Shown: positions 50,467 to 60,954, numbered from the stretch's first letter. The stretch is 64,000 nt of DNA from Franconibacter helveticus LMG 23732 (GCF_000463115.2 NZ_AWFX01000054.1:186434-250433), one strand, 5' to 3'. Notes: generated from the letters alone by a model not told the origin. Program-made: numbers and translations.

Positions 50467-50512
50467 CCCGGCGCAAATCCAGCCATTATTGTCCTTCCAG
50501 CCGGAGCATTTC
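50467..50512 (+). promoter_or_regulatory. pyrC leader, start-site-dependent translational control
   Basis: The transcript should begin around CCCGG (50467-50471). CCGGC (50468-50472) can pair with GCCGG (50500-50504), covering part of the GGAG ribosome binding site. In E. coli and Salmonella, CTP level selects the start base and decides whether this hairpin forms. Here the same logic is inferred from sequence. Confidence 0.55.
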
Positions 50513-51565
50513 ATGACTGAACAACCCCAGGTGTTAACTATCCGCCGTCCTGACGACTGGCATCTCCATCTGCGCGATGGCGAGATGCTGCAAACGGTGC
50601 TGCCTTATACCAGCGAAACTTACGCACGCGCCATCGTCATGCCTAACCTGGCTCCGCCTGTGACAACGGTGGAAGCGGCTGTCGCTTACCGCCAGCGCAT
50701 TCTTGATGCCGTGCCCGCAGGCCATTCTTTCGAGCCGCTGATGACCTGTTACCTGACCGACACGCTGGACGCCGACGAGCTGGCGCGCGGTTTTCAGCAA
50801 GGGGTGTTTACTGCCGCCAAGCTCTACCCTGCAAACGCCACCACCAATTCCAGCCATGGCGTGACCAGCATTGACGCGATTATGCCGGTGCTTGAGCGTA
50901 TGGAAAGCCTCGGCATGCCCCTGCTTGTTCACGGCGAAGTGACCCACGCGGATATCGACATTTTTGATCGCGAAGCGCGGTTCATTGAAACCGTTATGGA
51001 GCCGCTGCGTCGTCGCCTGCCCGGGTTAAAAGTGGTGTTTGAACACATTACGACAAAAGACGCCGCGCAATATGTTCGCGAAGGCAACGAGCTTCTTGCC
51101 GCCACTATTACGCCGCAACACCTGATGTTCAACCGCAACCATATGCTGGTCGGCGGCGTGCGTCCTCATCTTTATTGCCTGCCCATCCTGAAACGCAGCG
51201 TCCATCAGCAGGCGTTGCGCGAGCTTGTGGCGAGCGGCTTTGAACGCGTTTTTCTCGGTACGGACTCCGCGCCGCACGCCCGCCATCGTAAAGAAGCGAG
51301 TTGCGGCTGCGCCGGCTGCTTTAACGCGCCCTCGGCGCTGGGCGCTTACGCGACGGTGTTTGAAGAAATGAATGCGCTGGCGCACTTTGAAGCGTTTTGT
51401 TCGCTTAACGGGCCCCGTTTCTACGGTCTGCCCGTCAACGAAGACACCATCGAACTGGTGCGCGAGGAAACTGAAATAGCGCAAAGCATCGCGCTCAGCG
51501 ACGACACGATCGTGCCGTTCCTGGCGGGCGAAAAAGTCAGCTGGTCGGTAAAACGCGCTCGCTAA
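50513..51565 (+). CDS. pyrC: Dihydroorotase PyrC
   Basis: Closes carbamoyl-aspartate to dihydroorotate in pyrimidine synthesis. 350 aa from [10 protein letters not shown], with GGAG 6 nt upstream; the ATG eight codons earlier is not used by the family. Zinc ligands are His17 and His19 in WHLHLRDG, with the carboxylated lysine in [10 protein letters not shown] and later histidines in LVHGE, FEHITT and GTDSAPHAR. Confidence 0.97.
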   Translation: MTEQPQVLTIRRPDDWHLHLRDGEMLQTVLPYTSETYARAIVMPNLAPPVTTVEAAVAYRQRILDAVPAGHSFEPLMTCYLTDTLDADELARGFQQGVFTAAKLYPANATTNSSHGVTSIDAIMPVLERMESLGMPLLVHGEVTHADIDIFDREARFIETVMEPLRRRLPGLKVVFEHITTKDAAQYVREGNELLAATITPQHLMFNRNHMLVGGVRPHLYCLPILKRSVHQQALRELVASGFERVFLGTDSAPHARHRKEASCGCAGCFNAPSALGAYATVFEEMNALAHFEAFCSLNGPRFYGLPVNEDTIELVREETEIAQSIALSDDTIVPFLAGEKVSWSVKRAR

Positions 51566-51609
51566 TTTCCGCATTTCTCTCGCCCCCTGTTGCAAAGCAT
51601 CATGTGAGC

Positions 51610-51625
51610 CTGTATAAATATACAG
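51610..51625 (+). promoter_or_regulatory. LexA box of dinI
   Basis: CTGTATAAATATACAG is a perfect SOS box (CTGT-N8-ACAG with AT-rich centre), 21 nt before the dinI start. Confidence 0.95.
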
Positions 51626-51646
51626 TATCGTTAACAGGGGGTTTTT

Positions 51647-51892
51647 ATGCGCGTTGAAGTCACTATCGCCAGAACCACAACGCTGCCGCCCGGCGCTATT
51701 GACGCGCTGGCCAGCGAGCTTACCCGTCGTCTGGAACAACAGTTTCCCGAGTTTCCTAACCGCGTTCAGGTGCGCTATGCCGCAACCAATAACCTTTCGG
51801 TACTGGGGGCAGGCAAAGAAGCGAAAGATCGCGTAAGCGAAATTCTTCAGGAAACCTGGGAAAGCGCGGAAGACTGGTTTAGCGAACCCTGA
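51647..51892 (+). CDS. dinI: DNA damage-inducible protein DinI
   Basis: A small SOS protein that binds and modulates RecA filaments. 81 aa, with the acidic C-terminal helix (EILQETWESAEDWFSEP) that mimics DNA. CAGGGGG precedes the ATG. It is directly under a perfect LexA box and ends in a rho-independent terminator. Confidence 0.97.
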   Translation: MRVEVTIARTTTLPPGAIDALASELTRRLEQQFPEFPNRVQVRYAATNNLSVLGAGKEAKDRVSEILQETWESAEDWFSEP

Positions 51893-51923
51893 TTTAACTA
51901 AAATTTCTCTTATGGTGTCGTTT

Positions 51924-51948
51924 CCGGGCTTCGCCGCCCGGTTTTTTT
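51924..51948 (+). terminator. Terminator of dinI
   Basis: CCGGGC (51924-51929) pairs with GCCCGG (51936-51941) and seven T follow. Confidence 0.9.
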
Positions 51949-52193
51949 ATTTTCTGCTATTATTAATATCGTCTTTTCAGCATATCCTTATTGATTCCTT
52001 TCCTCCGCGCTTATCATTGAATAATTTGCTGATTTATTGTTCAAATAAATCAGATGTTTCAAAAAATGTGTTGCAGGGTATTTATTTCCGTCACTTTTTA
52101 GCTTATTCATTGATATACTTATACAGCTTCAGTAAAAACACGCATTGAAACCTCATCAGCCGTTGTCTTTAAACACGTACTAAGGGGGTTATA

Positions 52194-52448
52194 ATGGAAA
52201 AAATTAATGAAGTAATTCAGACACATCCCCTTGTTGGATGGGATATCAGCACCGTAGACAGTTACGACGCGATGATGCTAAGGCTACATTACTTAACGTC
52301 CAATCCGTCTGACCATGAAGAGACGGAAATAGGCCAGACTTTATGGCTTACTACAGATGTAGCCCGACAATTTATTTCCATTTTAGAAGCTGGTATTGCA
52401 AAAATTGAATCCAGCGAGTACCAGGAAAACGATTATCGCAAGCATTAG
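52194..52448 (+). CDS. bssS: Biofilm regulator BssS
   Basis: 84 aa, near identical to E. coli BssS (LVGWDISTVDSYDAMMLRLHY, LWLTTDVARQFISILEAGIAKIES). E. coli work links it to biofilm formation and indole or autoinducer-2 responses; its mechanism is unknown. AAGGGGG precedes the ATG. The 245-nt gap after the dinI terminator is AT-rich and I see no gene in it. Confidence 0.95.
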   Translation: MEKINEVIQTHPLVGWDISTVDSYDAMMLRLHYLTSNPSDHEETEIGQTLWLTTDVARQFISILEAGIAKIESSEYQENDYRKH

Positions 52449-52473
52449 TCTGATGCTTCCCTTATAACAAGCA

Positions 52474-52503
52474 GGCGCTCTTCGGAGCGCCATTATTATT
52501 TTT
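52474..52503 (+). terminator. Terminator of bssS
   Basis: GGCGCTC (52474-52480), loop TTCG, GAGCGCC (52485-52491), then ATTATTATTTTT. Confidence 0.85.
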
Positions 52504-52566
52504 GGCCTTGTGCTCTTTCCCTCCCTTAATTACTCTGCTAAGCAAGACCTTATGCGGAGCATTCCC

Positions 52567-53682
52567 ATGCAGTACGATTTGATCATCATTGGCAGCGGAT
52601 CGGTCGGCGCAGCGGCAGGTTTTTACGCCACGCGCGCAGGCCTGAAAGTCCTTATGACCGACAGCGCCCATCCGCCGCACCAGCAAGGCAGCCACCATGG
52701 CGAAACCCGGCTTATCCGCCACGCCTACGGCGAAGGTGAAATTTACGTCCCGCTGGTGTTACGCGCCCAGGCGTTATGGGATGAGCTTCAGTCCCTTACC
52801 GAAGCCCGCGTTTTTCAGCGCAGCGGCGTTATCAACCTGGGCCCGGCCCAGTCCGATTTTCTTCGCAACGTGGCGCAGAGCGCCAGACGCTGGCAATTGC
52901 CCCTTGAATCGCTGAATGCGCAACAGTTAATGGCGCGCTGGCCTGAATTCAGCGTGCCTGAGGATTACATCGGCTTGTTCGAGCCGGATTCCGGGGTGCT
53001 CTATAGCGAAGCGGCTATCGCTAACTATATCCGTCTTGCCGAAGAGGCGGGTTGCGCCCAGCTCTTTAACTGCGCCGTTACGGCAATTGAACCGCAGGCG
53101 CAGGGTGTGCGCGTAGTCACGGAAGATGGCGACTATGAAGGTCGCAAGGTGCTCATCAGCGCTGGCACATGGGTTAAAAAGCTGGTGCCGGGGTTGCCGG
53201 TCACCCCCGTGCGCAAAGTCTTCGCCTGGTATCAGGCAGACGGGCGCTACAGCACAAACAACCATTTTCCGGCCTTTGCCGGCGAAATGGCAAACGGCGA
53301 TCAGTATTACGGCTTTCCGGCGGAAAACAACGAACTCAAAATCGGCAAGCACAACGGCGGTCAGCTGATTAATGCGGCTGAAGAACGTAAACCCTTTGGC
53401 GCGGTGGCGACGGACGGCGCTGAAGCGTTCCCCTTCCTGCGCCAGCACCTGCCGGGAATAGGCGGCTGCCTCTATGGCGCTTCCTGCACTTATGACAATT
53501 CGCCGGATGAAGACTTTATCGTTGATACGCTTCCTGATTGTCCTCAGGCGATGATTGTCACCGGCCTTAGCGGTCACGGCTTTAAGTTCGCTTCTGTGCT
53601 GGGCGAGATAGCAAGCCAGTTTGCTGCTGATAAACCCATTGAGTTTGATCTTACGCCTTTCAGTCTGGCGCGGTTTAACTGA
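52567..53682 (+). CDS. solA: N-methyl-L-tryptophan oxidase SolA
   Basis: An FAD-dependent sarcosine oxidase-like enzyme that demethylates N-methyltryptophan and sarcosine. 371 aa from [11 protein letters not shown], with GGAG 7 nt upstream; an upstream in-frame ATG at 52510 lies in the bssS terminator region and is rejected. FAD motif GSGSVG at 9-14; the covalent flavin cysteine is Cys307 in GASCTYDN. A strong terminator follows. Confidence 0.96.
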   Translation: MQYDLIIIGSGSVGAAAGFYATRAGLKVLMTDSAHPPHQQGSHHGETRLIRHAYGEGEIYVPLVLRAQALWDELQSLTEARVFQRSGVINLGPAQSDFLRNVAQSARRWQLPLESLNAQQLMARWPEFSVPEDYIGLFEPDSGVLYSEAAIANYIRLAEEAGCAQLFNCAVTAIEPQAQGVRVVTEDGDYEGRKVLISAGTWVKKLVPGLPVTPVRKVFAWYQADGRYSTNNHFPAFAGEMANGDQYYGFPAENNELKIGKHNGGQLINAAEERKPFGAVATDGAEAFPFLRQHLPGIGGCLYGASCTYDNSPDEDFIVDTLPDCPQAMIVTGLSGHGFKFASVLGEIASQFAADKPIEFDLTPFSLARFN

Positions 53683-53687
53683 TCCAG

Positions 53688-53710
53688 GCGGCCTGCGGGC
53701 CGCTTTTTTA
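53688..53710 (+). terminator. Terminator of solA
   Basis: GCGGCC (53688-53693), loop TGCG, GGCCGC (53698-53703), then TTTTTT. Confidence 0.9.
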
Positions 53711-53746
53711 TTGCCTGGCTAACATGGATTGATAAAAGGAGCCGTT

Positions 53747-53860
53747 GTGCAGCGTTTGATTCACTTTCTTGTTAACAATGTGCGTCGGCATCTTTTGCTT
53801 TATCTGGCGCTTTCCGCCTTGCTGGCGCTGCTTGACCTGCTATGGATTTACTATCATTAA
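53747..53860 (+). CDS. yceO: YceO, tiny membrane protein
   Basis: A 37-residue protein with a GTG start and an excellent AAGGAG 5 nt upstream. It reads MQRLIHFLVNNV then a hydrophobic helix ending in LLWIYYH. It resembles the E. coli YceO C-terminal part (RRLLHYLINN..LMLYLFLW), and lies between solA and yceJ as in E. coli. A basic N-terminus and one membrane helix are predicted. Function unknown. The 272-nt gap that follows holds an inverted repeat (GGTTAT/ATAACC, 53942-53959) but no gene. Confidence 0.75.
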   Translation: MQRLIHFLVNNVRRHLLLYLALSALLALLDLLWIYYH

Positions 53861-54132
53861 CATCAGACGCATTCAAAATAATTGACTTAACACTTACATA
53901 AACTGACAACGCGGATGATTATTGCGCCACTATTTTCTTTTGGTTATAACGAAATAACCGATTACGCGGCGAAACAGCAAGAATAAATAGCTATCAGGCC
54001 GCCGTTTTCTGTTTTCAATCGCCCAAACTTATCAATCAAATTTATTGAATAACATCGTTGATTTTTTTGGTTTGCTTTTAATTTCCCCTGCCTTCACTGT
54101 GACAGCATCTTTTTATTAACGGATGCGTAACA

Positions 54133-54687
54133 ATGCAGTGGCGTAATACTCCGTCGCAATATGGACATTTTTCAGTACTGCTTCACTGGCTGATGGCGCT
54201 TGCCGTTTACGGCATGTTTGCGCTGGGGCTGTGGATGGTGACGCTCGGCTATTATGATGTCTGGTATCACCGGGCGCCTGAATTGCATAAAAGCATCGGC
54301 ATCGTCATCTTTCTTTTTTTACTAGTGCGGGTTATCTGGCGCTTTATGTCGCCGCCGCCGCCTCCGCTCACCTCTTATTCCCGTTTGACGCGCGTAAGCG
54401 CCGTAGCCGCCCACATTTTGCTTTATCTGCTGCTGTTCGCCATTTTGCTGAGCGGGTATCTGATCTCCACGGCCGAAGGCAAACCGATCAGCGTTTTTGG
54501 TCTGATTGATATTCCGGCGCTGTTCAGCGGTGCGGGAGAACAGGCGGATACGGCAGGCGATATCCACCTCTGGCTCGCCTGGAGCGTGGTCGTTCTTTCG
54601 GTGCTCCACGCTTTCGCCGCGCTGAAGCACCATTTCATCGATAAAGACGTAACACTCAAGCGCATGCTTGGCAAATCGTCGCATTAA
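54133..54687 (+). CDS. yceJ: Cytochrome b561 family protein YceJ
   Basis: A di-haem b561-type inner-membrane protein, 184 aa, with four predicted helices. Candidate haem ligands are His18 (LLHWLM), His in HKSIG, and histidines in DIHLWLAW and LHAFAALKHHF. Electron partners are unknown; it may move electrons between quinol and periplasmic YceI-like proteins. The ribosome binding site is weak. It precedes yceI by 14 nt, so they form an operon. Confidence 0.92.
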   Translation: MQWRNTPSQYGHFSVLLHWLMALAVYGMFALGLWMVTLGYYDVWYHRAPELHKSIGIVIFLFLLVRVIWRFMSPPPPPLTSYSRLTRVSAVAAHILLYLLLFAILLSGYLISTAEGKPISVFGLIDIPALFSGAGEQADTAGDIHLWLAWSVVVLSVLHAFAALKHHFIDKDVTLKRMLGKSSH

Positions 54688-54701
54688 CCAAGGAGTGATA
54701 A

Positions 54702-55277
54702 ATGAAAAAAAGCCTGATGGGGTTAACGCTCGCCGCCCTCTTTCTGACCACCGGTTCCGCCGTTGCGGCCGATTACAAAATTGATAAAGAGGGCCAGCAC
54801 GCCTTCGTTAACTTCCGTATCAAGCACCTTGGCTACAGCTGGCTGTATGGCACGTTCCGCGATTTTGACGGCACCTTTACCTTTGACGAGAAAAACCCGT
54901 CGGCGGATAAAGTGAACGTGACTATCAACACCACCAGCATCGACACTAACCACGCCGAGCGTGACAAACACCTGCGTAGCGCTGAATTCCTGAACGTGGC
55001 GAAATTCCCGCAGGCAACCTTCACCTCCACATCTGTGAAGCAGGATGGCGACGAGCTGGATATTACCGGCAACTTCACTCTTAATGGCGTAACCAAGCCG
55101 CTGACGCTGGAAGCGAAACTGATTGGCCAGGGCGACGACCCGTGGGGCGGCGTGCGCGCAGGCTTTGAAGCGGAAGGGAAAATCAAGCTGAAGGACTACA
55201 ACATTACTACCGATCTCGGCCCGGCTTCTCAGGAAGTGGATCTGATTATTTCGGTGGAAGGCGTACGCCAGAAGTAA
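54702..55277 (+). CDS. yceI: YceI periplasmic lipocalin-like protein
   Basis: 191 aa. A signal peptide of about 22 residues ([23 protein letters not shown]) and a YceI beta-barrel domain that binds isoprenoid lipids in homologues. Conserved [26 protein letters not shown] lies 6 nt upstream. Induced by base or osmotic stress in E. coli. Confidence 0.95.
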   Translation: MKKSLMGLTLAALFLTTGSAVAADYKIDKEGQHAFVNFRIKHLGYSWLYGTFRDFDGTFTFDEKNPSADKVNVTINTTSIDTNHAERDKHLRSAEFLNVAKFPQATFTSTSVKQDGDELDITGNFTLNGVTKPLTLEAKLIGQGDDPWGGVRAGFEAEGKIKLKDYNITTDLGPASQEVDLIISVEGVRQK

Positions 55278-55299
55278 TCCCGGCGACGGTTTCAGCCAT

Positions 55300-55327
55300 A
55301 AAAAAGCCTCCTTGCGGAGGCTTTTTT
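55300..55327. terminator. Bidirectional terminator, yceI / trhO
   Basis: AAAAAAGCCTCC (55300-55311), loop TTGC, GGAGGCTTTTTT (55316-55327). It has T-runs on both strands. Confidence 0.92.
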
Positions 55328-55329
55328 CG

Positions 55330-56379
55330 TTATTCCGGATCGGGGATCCCGAGCGCGGTATTCAGCCTTCCGCGCGATTTATTGAAGATTTTATTGCCGT
55401 TTTCGCGACCGGCGCGGCGGCGGCGCTGCTCCTCTTCAGGAAGCTGGCTTTCTTCACGGCACAGTTCACTGCAACAACCCTGAAATTTCTCTGCGCAGGC
55501 CGGGCACTGGATGAATAACAGATGGCAACCGTCGTTCTTACAGTTGGTGTGGCTGTCGCACGGCGCGCCGCACTGGTGACAGTGCGCGATAACGTCATCA
55601 GAAATGCGCTCGCCCATGCGTTCATCAAAGACAAAGTTTTTACCGACGAAACGCACTGGCAGCCCCTGCTCGCGGGCTTTGCGCGCGTATTCGATAATGC
55701 CGCCTTCAATGTGCCAGACTTTATTAAAACCGTTATGGCGCATCCAGGCGCTCGCTTTTTCACAGCGAATGCCGCCGGTACAGTACATGACAATTTTCTT
55801 GTCTTTGTACTCCTGCATCATCTCCACCGCTTTCGGCAGCTGCTCGCGGAAGGTATCCGCCGGGATCTCCAGCGCATTTTCAAAATGCCCCACTTCATAT
55901 TCATAGTGGTTACGCATATCGATAAACACCGCGTCCGGGTCATCCAGCATGGCGTTAACTTCAGCCGCCTTGAGGTAGTCGCCCACGTCGCTGGCGTTGA
56001 ATGTCGGGTCTTCAATGCCGTCGGCGACTATGCGCTCGCGCACCTTCATGCGCAGCACCCAAAACGATTTACCGTCATCGTCGAGCGCAATATTCAGTCG
56101 CAGGCCGTCCAGCGCCGGATCAAAACCGTACAGCAGCGTGCGAAACGCCTCAACTTTGCTTTGCGGCACGCTAATTTGGGCATTGATGCCCTCATTCGCC
56201 AGGTAAACGCGACCAAAAACGTTGAGATCGGTAAACGCTTTATAGAGCGCATCGCGCGTCGCTTTCGGGTCGGCAATAGTGAAGTACTTATAGAATGAGA
56301 TAGTGGTGCGCGGCTCGGTTTCGGCCAGCATACGCGCCCTCAGTTCCTCATTCGAAATGCGGTTGTGTAACACTGGCAT
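55330..56379 (-). CDS. trhO: tRNA uridine(34) hydroxylase TrhO (YceA)
   Basis: Oxygen-dependent hydroxylation of U34 on a set of tRNAs (5-hydroxyuridine). 349 aa from [10 protein letters not shown]; the longer frame begins at a TTG. It has an acylphosphatase-like N-terminal domain (about 25-115), a rhodanese domain with Cys200 in [11 protein letters not shown], and a Cys-rich tail ([26 protein letters not shown]), probably a metal site. AGGAC lies 9 nt upstream. Confidence 0.95.
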   Translation of the reverse strand: MPVLHNRISNEELRARMLAETEPRTTISFYKYFTIADPKATRDALYKAFTDLNVFGRVYLANEGINAQISVPQSKVEAFRTLLYGFDPALDGLRLNIALDDDGKSFWVLRMKVRERIVADGIEDPTFNASDVGDYLKAAEVNAMLDDPDAVFIDMRNHYEYEVGHFENALEIPADTFREQLPKAVEMMQEYKDKKIVMYCTGGIRCEKASAWMRHNGFNKVWHIEGGIIEYARKAREQGLPVRFVGKNFVFDERMGERISDDVIAHCHQCGAPCDSHTNCKNDGCHLLFIQCPACAEKFQGCCSELCREESQLPEEEQRRRRAGRENGNKIFNKSRGRLNTALGIPDPE

Positions 56380-56611
56380 GGTGTACGTGTCCTGCAATCG
56401 TTAGGGGAGTGAAAATCGGCGGGCATGATATAGCAATTACCGGTAATTTACATCCATGAATTTTGCGCTACATTTCCATCACTTTGTTTCTGCACATTTC
56501 TCATAACTGGCGTGAAAACCGCCGCCTGTCGCCCGTGAATTTTGGCAGGACGGAAAAAAATGTCACAATGTCCCTAACAAGTGGACTGACCCGCAACCTG
56601 ATGGAATTTTC

Positions 56612-57535
56612 ATGACGACCCATTTACCGCAATTCAACCGCGCTTTGCTCCATCCCCGCTACTGGCTGACCTGGCTTGGCATCGGCTTGCTTTATCTTGT
56701 CGTGCTGCTGCCCTACCCGGTAATTTACCGCCTGGGTTGCGGTATGGGCCGCCTGGCGATGCGCGTAATGAAGCGCCGCGCGCGTATCGCCCACCGTAAT
56801 CTGGAACTTTGCTTTCCGGAAATGAGCGAAACCGAGCGCCAAAAGCTGGTTGTGAAGAATTTTGAATCCGTAGGCATGGGCCTGATGGAAACCGGCATGG
56901 CCTGGTTCTGGCCGAACTGGCGCATAGAACGCTGGTTTGACGTTTCTGGCGTGGAGCCGGTTAAAGCGCTGCTGGCGCAAAAAAAGGGCATTTTGCTTAT
57001 CGGCCTGCATTTTTTGACGCTTGAGCTGGGCGCTCGCATTTTTGGCATCCATACGCCAGGCATCGGGGTCTATCGGCCGAACGATAACCCGCTGCTCGAC
57101 TGGCTGCAAACCTGGGGACGGCTGCGCTCCAATAAAACCATGCTCGATCGTAAAGATCTCAAGGGCATGATCAAAGCGCTGAAGAGCGGCGAAATCATCT
57201 GGTATGCGCCGGATCACGACTACGGCCCGCGCAATAGCGTTTTCGTTCCGCTCTTCGCGGTGGATCAGGCGGCCACGACGTCCGGCACCTGGATGCTGGC
57301 GAAAATGTCCAAAGCCTGTATCGTTCCCTTTGTGCCTCGCCGCAAGCCGGACGGCAAAGGCTACGAACTTATCGCGCTGGAGCCGGAATGCCAGCCGCCG
57401 CTGGGCGATGCCGAAGAGACGGCGGCCTGGATGAACAAAGTGGTGGAAAAATGCATTCTGATGGCGCCGGATCAGTATATGTGGCTGCACCGTCGTTTCA
57501 AAACCCGTCCGCAAGGCGTTCCCTCCCGCTATTAA
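56612..57535 (+). CDS. lpxL: Lipid A lauroyl acyltransferase LpxL (HtrB)
   Basis: Adds laurate from ACP to Kdo2-lipid IVA in the inner membrane. 307 aa. One N-terminal membrane helix (about 18-38), then the family motif HX4E: His133 and Glu138 in GLHFLTLE. Conserved PDHDYGPR and [11 protein letters not shown]. In E. coli mdtG lies next to it; here msyB comes directly after. Confidence 0.97.
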   Translation: MTTHLPQFNRALLHPRYWLTWLGIGLLYLVVLLPYPVIYRLGCGMGRLAMRVMKRRARIAHRNLELCFPEMSETERQKLVVKNFESVGMGLMETGMAWFWPNWRIERWFDVSGVEPVKALLAQKKGILLIGLHFLTLELGARIFGIHTPGIGVYRPNDNPLLDWLQTWGRLRSNKTMLDRKDLKGMIKALKSGEIIWYAPDHDYGPRNSVFVPLFAVDQAATTSGTWMLAKMSKACIVPFVPRRKPDGKGYELIALEPECQPPLGDAEETAAWMNKVVEKCILMAPDQYMWLHRRFKTRPQGVPSRY

Positions 57536-57542
57536 TTTTGCT

Positions 57543-57567
57543 GCCCCGGCGAAATTCAGCCCGGGGC
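57543..57567 (+). terminator. Hairpin after lpxL
   Basis: GCCCCGG (57543-57549) pairs with CCGGGGC (57561-57567), 8 nt after the stop. No T-run follows; low confidence as a terminator. Confidence 0.4.
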
Positions 57568-57715
57568 GGTAATAATGTCCCGGCGCGTAGCGTTTCCCTC
57601 TAAGGCGCTGATGCTGAACATTATATTTCTCCCCTTTTTTTCGCTTTCTTACTTGCGATTACGGATCTTCGTCTATCCTTTCCTGAAACAACCATGTCTG
57701 TTCAGGGAGAAAATT

Positions 57716-58090
57716 ATGTCCATGTTTGCAACGCTTGAAGAAGCCATCGACGCTGCACGCGAAGAGTTCCTCGCCGACAATCCGGGGATGGACGAAGAGG
57801 ATGCGGTTGTCCAGCAACTCAACATCCAGAAATATATTCTGCAAGACGGTGAAATTATGTGGCAGGTCGAATTCTTCGCTACCGACGAAGAGCAAGGCGA
57901 GTGCCTTCCGGTTTTAAGCGGCGAAGCGGCGCAAAGCGTCTTTGACGGCGATTACGACGAAATCGAGCTTCGTCAGGAGTGGCTGGAAGAGAACACGCTG
58001 CACGAATGGGATGAAGGCGAGTTTCAGCTTGAGCCGCCGCTGGATACCGAAGAAGGTCGTACAGCGGCAGATGAATGGGATGAGCGCTAA
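57716..58090 (+). CDS. msyB: Acidic protein MsyB
   Basis: 124 aa, extremely acidic (DEEDAVV, GDYDEIELRQEWLEENTLHEWDEGEF). I start at MSMFATLEEAID, with GGAG 6 nt upstream, the E. coli length; the frame is open 47 codons further upstream, but that part is not conserved. E. coli MsyB suppresses secretion defects when overproduced; its normal role is unclear. Confidence 0.95.
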   Translation: MSMFATLEEAIDAAREEFLADNPGMDEEDAVVQQLNIQKYILQDGEIMWQVEFFATDEEQGECLPVLSGEAAQSVFDGDYDEIELRQEWLEENTLHEWDEGEFQLEPPLDTEEGRTAADEWDER

Positions 58091-58093
58091 CGC

Positions 58094-58336
58094 TTATTCA
58101 TAGGGGCCGTGCTGCATGTCTATCGGCAACAACAGCGTGTCGAAGACCAGCGAAAACGGCAGATCAAGCACCGTGACGTAACGCCACGCTGAATCTCTTA
58201 CATCCCACTGAACGCCGGGGTAATACTGGTTGCCATGTCCCTGCCCCGGCACCGTCCGACTGATTATGCTGCCGCATCCGCTCAGCAGACAGGCTGCCAG
58301 AACCAGCGCCAATGCTTTCACGCTAAACCTCACCAT
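58094..58336 (-). CDS. yceK: YceK lipoprotein
   Basis: A small lipoprotein of 80 aa with lipobox LLSGC (Cys21) and DUF1375 body (GNQYYPGVQWDVRDSAWRY, LDLPFSLVFDTLLLPID). Function unknown. Convergent with msyB: the two stops are 3 nt apart with no terminator between them. Confidence 0.93.
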   Translation of the reverse strand: MVRFSVKALALVLAACLLSGCGSIISRTVPGQGHGNQYYPGVQWDVRDSAWRYVTVLDLPFSLVFDTLLLPIDMQHGPYE

Positions 58337-58377
58337 TTCCTGTTTCCGCTAAGTATAAGGTGTAACCCGTTCGGGTG

Positions 58378-58404
58378 AAAAAAAAGCCGGCCACCAGGGC
58401 CGGC
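58378..58404 (-). terminator. Terminator of opgGH
   Basis: GCCGGCC (58386-58392) pairs with GGCCGGC (58398-58404). On the minus strand eight T follow. It lies 18 nt past opgH. Confidence 0.9.
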
Positions 58405-58422
58405 ATTTTCACTAACGCTTGT

Positions 58423-60954
58423 TTATCCGTGTGTTTTAAGCGCATGCGGATTCAACTGCAACGCTTTGTAGTGGCTTATCCACGAGGAATAGCGCTCCGG
58501 CGTCGCCCAGACGCGGTAGTGCAGACGCGCCATGGTTACCGGGTCGCTTAACAGCACCAGACGACGATCGCGGTTGAGTTTTTCCGGCGTTTCATTCAGC
58601 GCCTGTTCAACATGACGGTCGCGGGCGATTTCCAGCACCTGGCTTGCGCGGTGGCGCGCGGTGGCCATCGCTGTCGCCAGCGCGTTGAAAGAAGGATGGA
58701 ACACAGCGTGCATAAACCCATCTTCCAGCGAGCGGCTGCGGTTCAGCTCCAGGTACTTATCGGTATCCACCAGCACCTGCGGCGGCGAATACTCTTCCGG
58801 GATCAGGAAAAGCTTCCAGCGCTTCGTGCGCAGACCCACCGTTGCGCGGCTTGAAATCACCGAGACAAACGGCGAGAGGATCAGCGAGAAGACGATAGGC
58901 GCCAGCCAGAAGAGGAAGCGCAGGTCGAGCCATGCCATCCCTACCGCCCAGACCAGGCCCAGCAGCAGTTGCGAACCGTGGCGCATAAAGGCTTCGCTCC
59001 AGGGGGTGGAGTCGTCATCGCGCTGCGGCGAATTCCAGACCACTTCCCAGCCCAGGAAGGCGCTGACCACAAACACGGTATGGAACAGCATGCGAACCGG
59101 AGCAAGCAGCACGGAGAAAAGCACTTCCAGCAGCAACGAAAGCGTTACGCGCAGGAAGCCGCCATACTCTTTCGAGCCTTTACACCAGATAAGCACCACA
59201 CTCAGCAGCTTCGGCAGGAACAGCAGCACCATGGTCGAAGCAAACAGCGCAATCGCCAGCTCAGGACGCCACTGCGGCCACACCGGGAAGAGCTGGCGCG
59301 GTTGCAGGAAGTACTGCGGCTCGGTAAGCGCGTGAACCACCTGAAGCGCCGTTGAGAGCGCGAGGAACAAGAACCAGAGCGGCGCCGAGAGATAAGACAT
59401 CACGCCCGTCAGGAACACCGCGCGGTGAACCGGGTGCATGCCTTTTACCAGGAACAAGCGGAAGTTCATCAGGTTGCCGTGGCACCAGCGACGGTCGCGC
59501 TTGAGTTCATCCAGCAGGTTCGGCGGCAGCTCTTCATAAGAGCCCGGGAGATCGTAAGCTATCCACACCCCCCAGCCGGCGCGACGCATCAGCGCGGCTT
59601 CCACAAAGTCATGGGAGAGGATAGAACCGGCGAACGAGCCTTCGCCCGGCAGCGGCGCCAGCGCGCAATGCTCGATAAACGGCTGCACGCGGATAATGGC
59701 GTTATGGCCCCAGTAGTGCGACTCGCCAAGCTGCCAGAAATGCAGGCCGGCGGTAAAAAGCGGGCCATAGACGCGGGTGGCGAATTGCTGGCAGCGCGCA
59801 TAAAGCGTATCCATACCGGACGCTTTCGGCGAAGACTGGATAATCCCTGCGTTCGGGTTCGCTTCCATCAGGCGGACAAGCCCTGTCAGACACTCGCCGG
59901 TCATCACTGAGTCCGCATCCAGCACCACCATATAGCTGTACTGGCTGCCCCAGCGACGGCAGAAATCGTCGATGTTGCCGCTTTTACGTTTCACGCGGCG
60001 GCGACGGCGGCGATAGAAAATTTGCCCCTCGCCCTGCACTTCAGCAATCAGCTCCATCCAGGCTTTTTGTTCCGCCACGCAAATATCGGGGTTGTAGCTG
60101 TCGCTCAGGATATAAACGTCGAAATGTTGCTGCTGCCCGGTGGCCTTCACGGATTCCCAGGTCGCCCGCAGGCCCGCGAAAACGCGGTCAACGTCTTCGT
60201 TACAGATAGGCATAATGAGCGCAGTGCGATGTTCCGGATTTATCGGTTCATCGCCCACTGTGGAAGCGGAAATACTGTATTTGTCGCGCCCAATCAGCAG
60301 TTGTAAAAAGCCCATCAGCGCGGTCCAGAAACCGGCGGAGACCCAGCAGAAAAGAATAGCGAAGAGAATAAGGATGCCGCTTTGCAACACGTAAGGCAGG
60401 AGTTGCATAAAGGACACCCAGATATCCTGCCCTACCATATCGGCCGGATTAATGAGCGCCCAGCCCTGATAAGGAAGGATCGTCTTCATGTACCAAGTGG
60501 CGACCACGGTCTGGGAGAGCGTCAGCAGCAGCAGAATGTAGCGACGGATAGTGCCGACGGTGCGCCACTTTTGCTCTGCGGCGCGCTCCTCTTTTGAAAG
60601 GCGAGCCATATAGCGCGGAAGTACTTCCCTTCCGCGCAGGCGATCCCAGAAGCGGCCAATCGGGTTGGTGCGCCACGGGTCGGGAAACATGGAAGAGCGC
60701 TTTGCTTTCGGCATCGCCTCCAGTTGCGTGCGCCCCTCGTCATCCTTAATAAGCTGGCCTTCCGCCAGCGAATCCGGCCAGCTGTGCTCAAGGCGCGCCT
60801 TTACCGAGCCCAGCGGCGTATCATCGTCCCGCTCGTAAACGCGGCCTTCGCCGCCCAGCGCCTCGTGGACGCCGCGCAGCTCGCCATCCGGCAGCGCCGC
60901 TTTTTCAGCGGCGCCAGGCGGCAGCAGGTTAATATACTCAGTCGACTTATTCAT
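58423..60954 (-). CDS. opgH: Osmoregulated periplasmic glucan glucosyltransferase OpgH (MdoH)
   Basis: An inner-membrane family 2 glycosyltransferase that makes beta-1,2 glucan from UDP-glucose; in E. coli it also delays FtsZ assembly in rich medium. 843 aa from MNKSTEYIN. The catalytic Asp motifs are in VVLDADSVM and [10 protein letters not shown], with RDRRWCHGN as the QxxRW equivalent, flanked by membrane helices. The ATG overlaps the opgG stop by 8 nt, so translation is coupled; an earlier in-frame ATG lies inside opgG. Confidence 0.96.
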   Translation of the reverse strand: MNKSTEYINLLPPGAAEKAALPDGELRGVHEALGGEGRVYERDDDTPLGSVKARLEHSWPDSLAEGQLIKDDEGRTQLEAMPKAKRSSMFPDPWRTNPIGRFWDRLRGREVLPRYMARLSKEERAAEQKWRTVGTIRRYILLLLTLSQTVVATWYMKTILPYQGWALINPADMVGQDIWVSFMQLLPYVLQSGILILFAILFCWVSAGFWTALMGFLQLLIGRDKYSISASTVGDEPINPEHRTALIMPICNEDVDRVFAGLRATWESVKATGQQQHFDVYILSDSYNPDICVAEQKAWMELIAEVQGEGQIFYRRRRRRVKRKSGNIDDFCRRWGSQYSYMVVLDADSVMTGECLTGLVRLMEANPNAGIIQSSPKASGMDTLYARCQQFATRVYGPLFTAGLHFWQLGESHYWGHNAIIRVQPFIEHCALAPLPGEGSFAGSILSHDFVEAALMRRAGWGVWIAYDLPGSYEELPPNLLDELKRDRRWCHGNLMNFRLFLVKGMHPVHRAVFLTGVMSYLSAPLWFLFLALSTALQVVHALTEPQYFLQPRQLFPVWPQWRPELAIALFASTMVLLFLPKLLSVVLIWCKGSKEYGGFLRVTLSLLLEVLFSVLLAPVRMLFHTVFVVSAFLGWEVVWNSPQRDDDSTPWSEAFMRHGSQLLLGLVWAVGMAWLDLRFLFWLAPIVFSLILSPFVSVISSRATVGLRTKRWKLFLIPEEYSPPQVLVDTDKYLELNRSRSLEDGFMHAVFHPSFNALATAMATARHRASQVLEIARDRHVEQALNETPEKLNRDRRLVLLSDPVTMARLHYRVWATPERYSSWISHYKALQLNPHALKTHG

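Noticed and set aside
51912-52148. 78-codon hydrophobic frame after dinI
   Set aside because: It starts across the dinI terminator, has no ribosome binding site and lies in AT-rich non-coding DNA.
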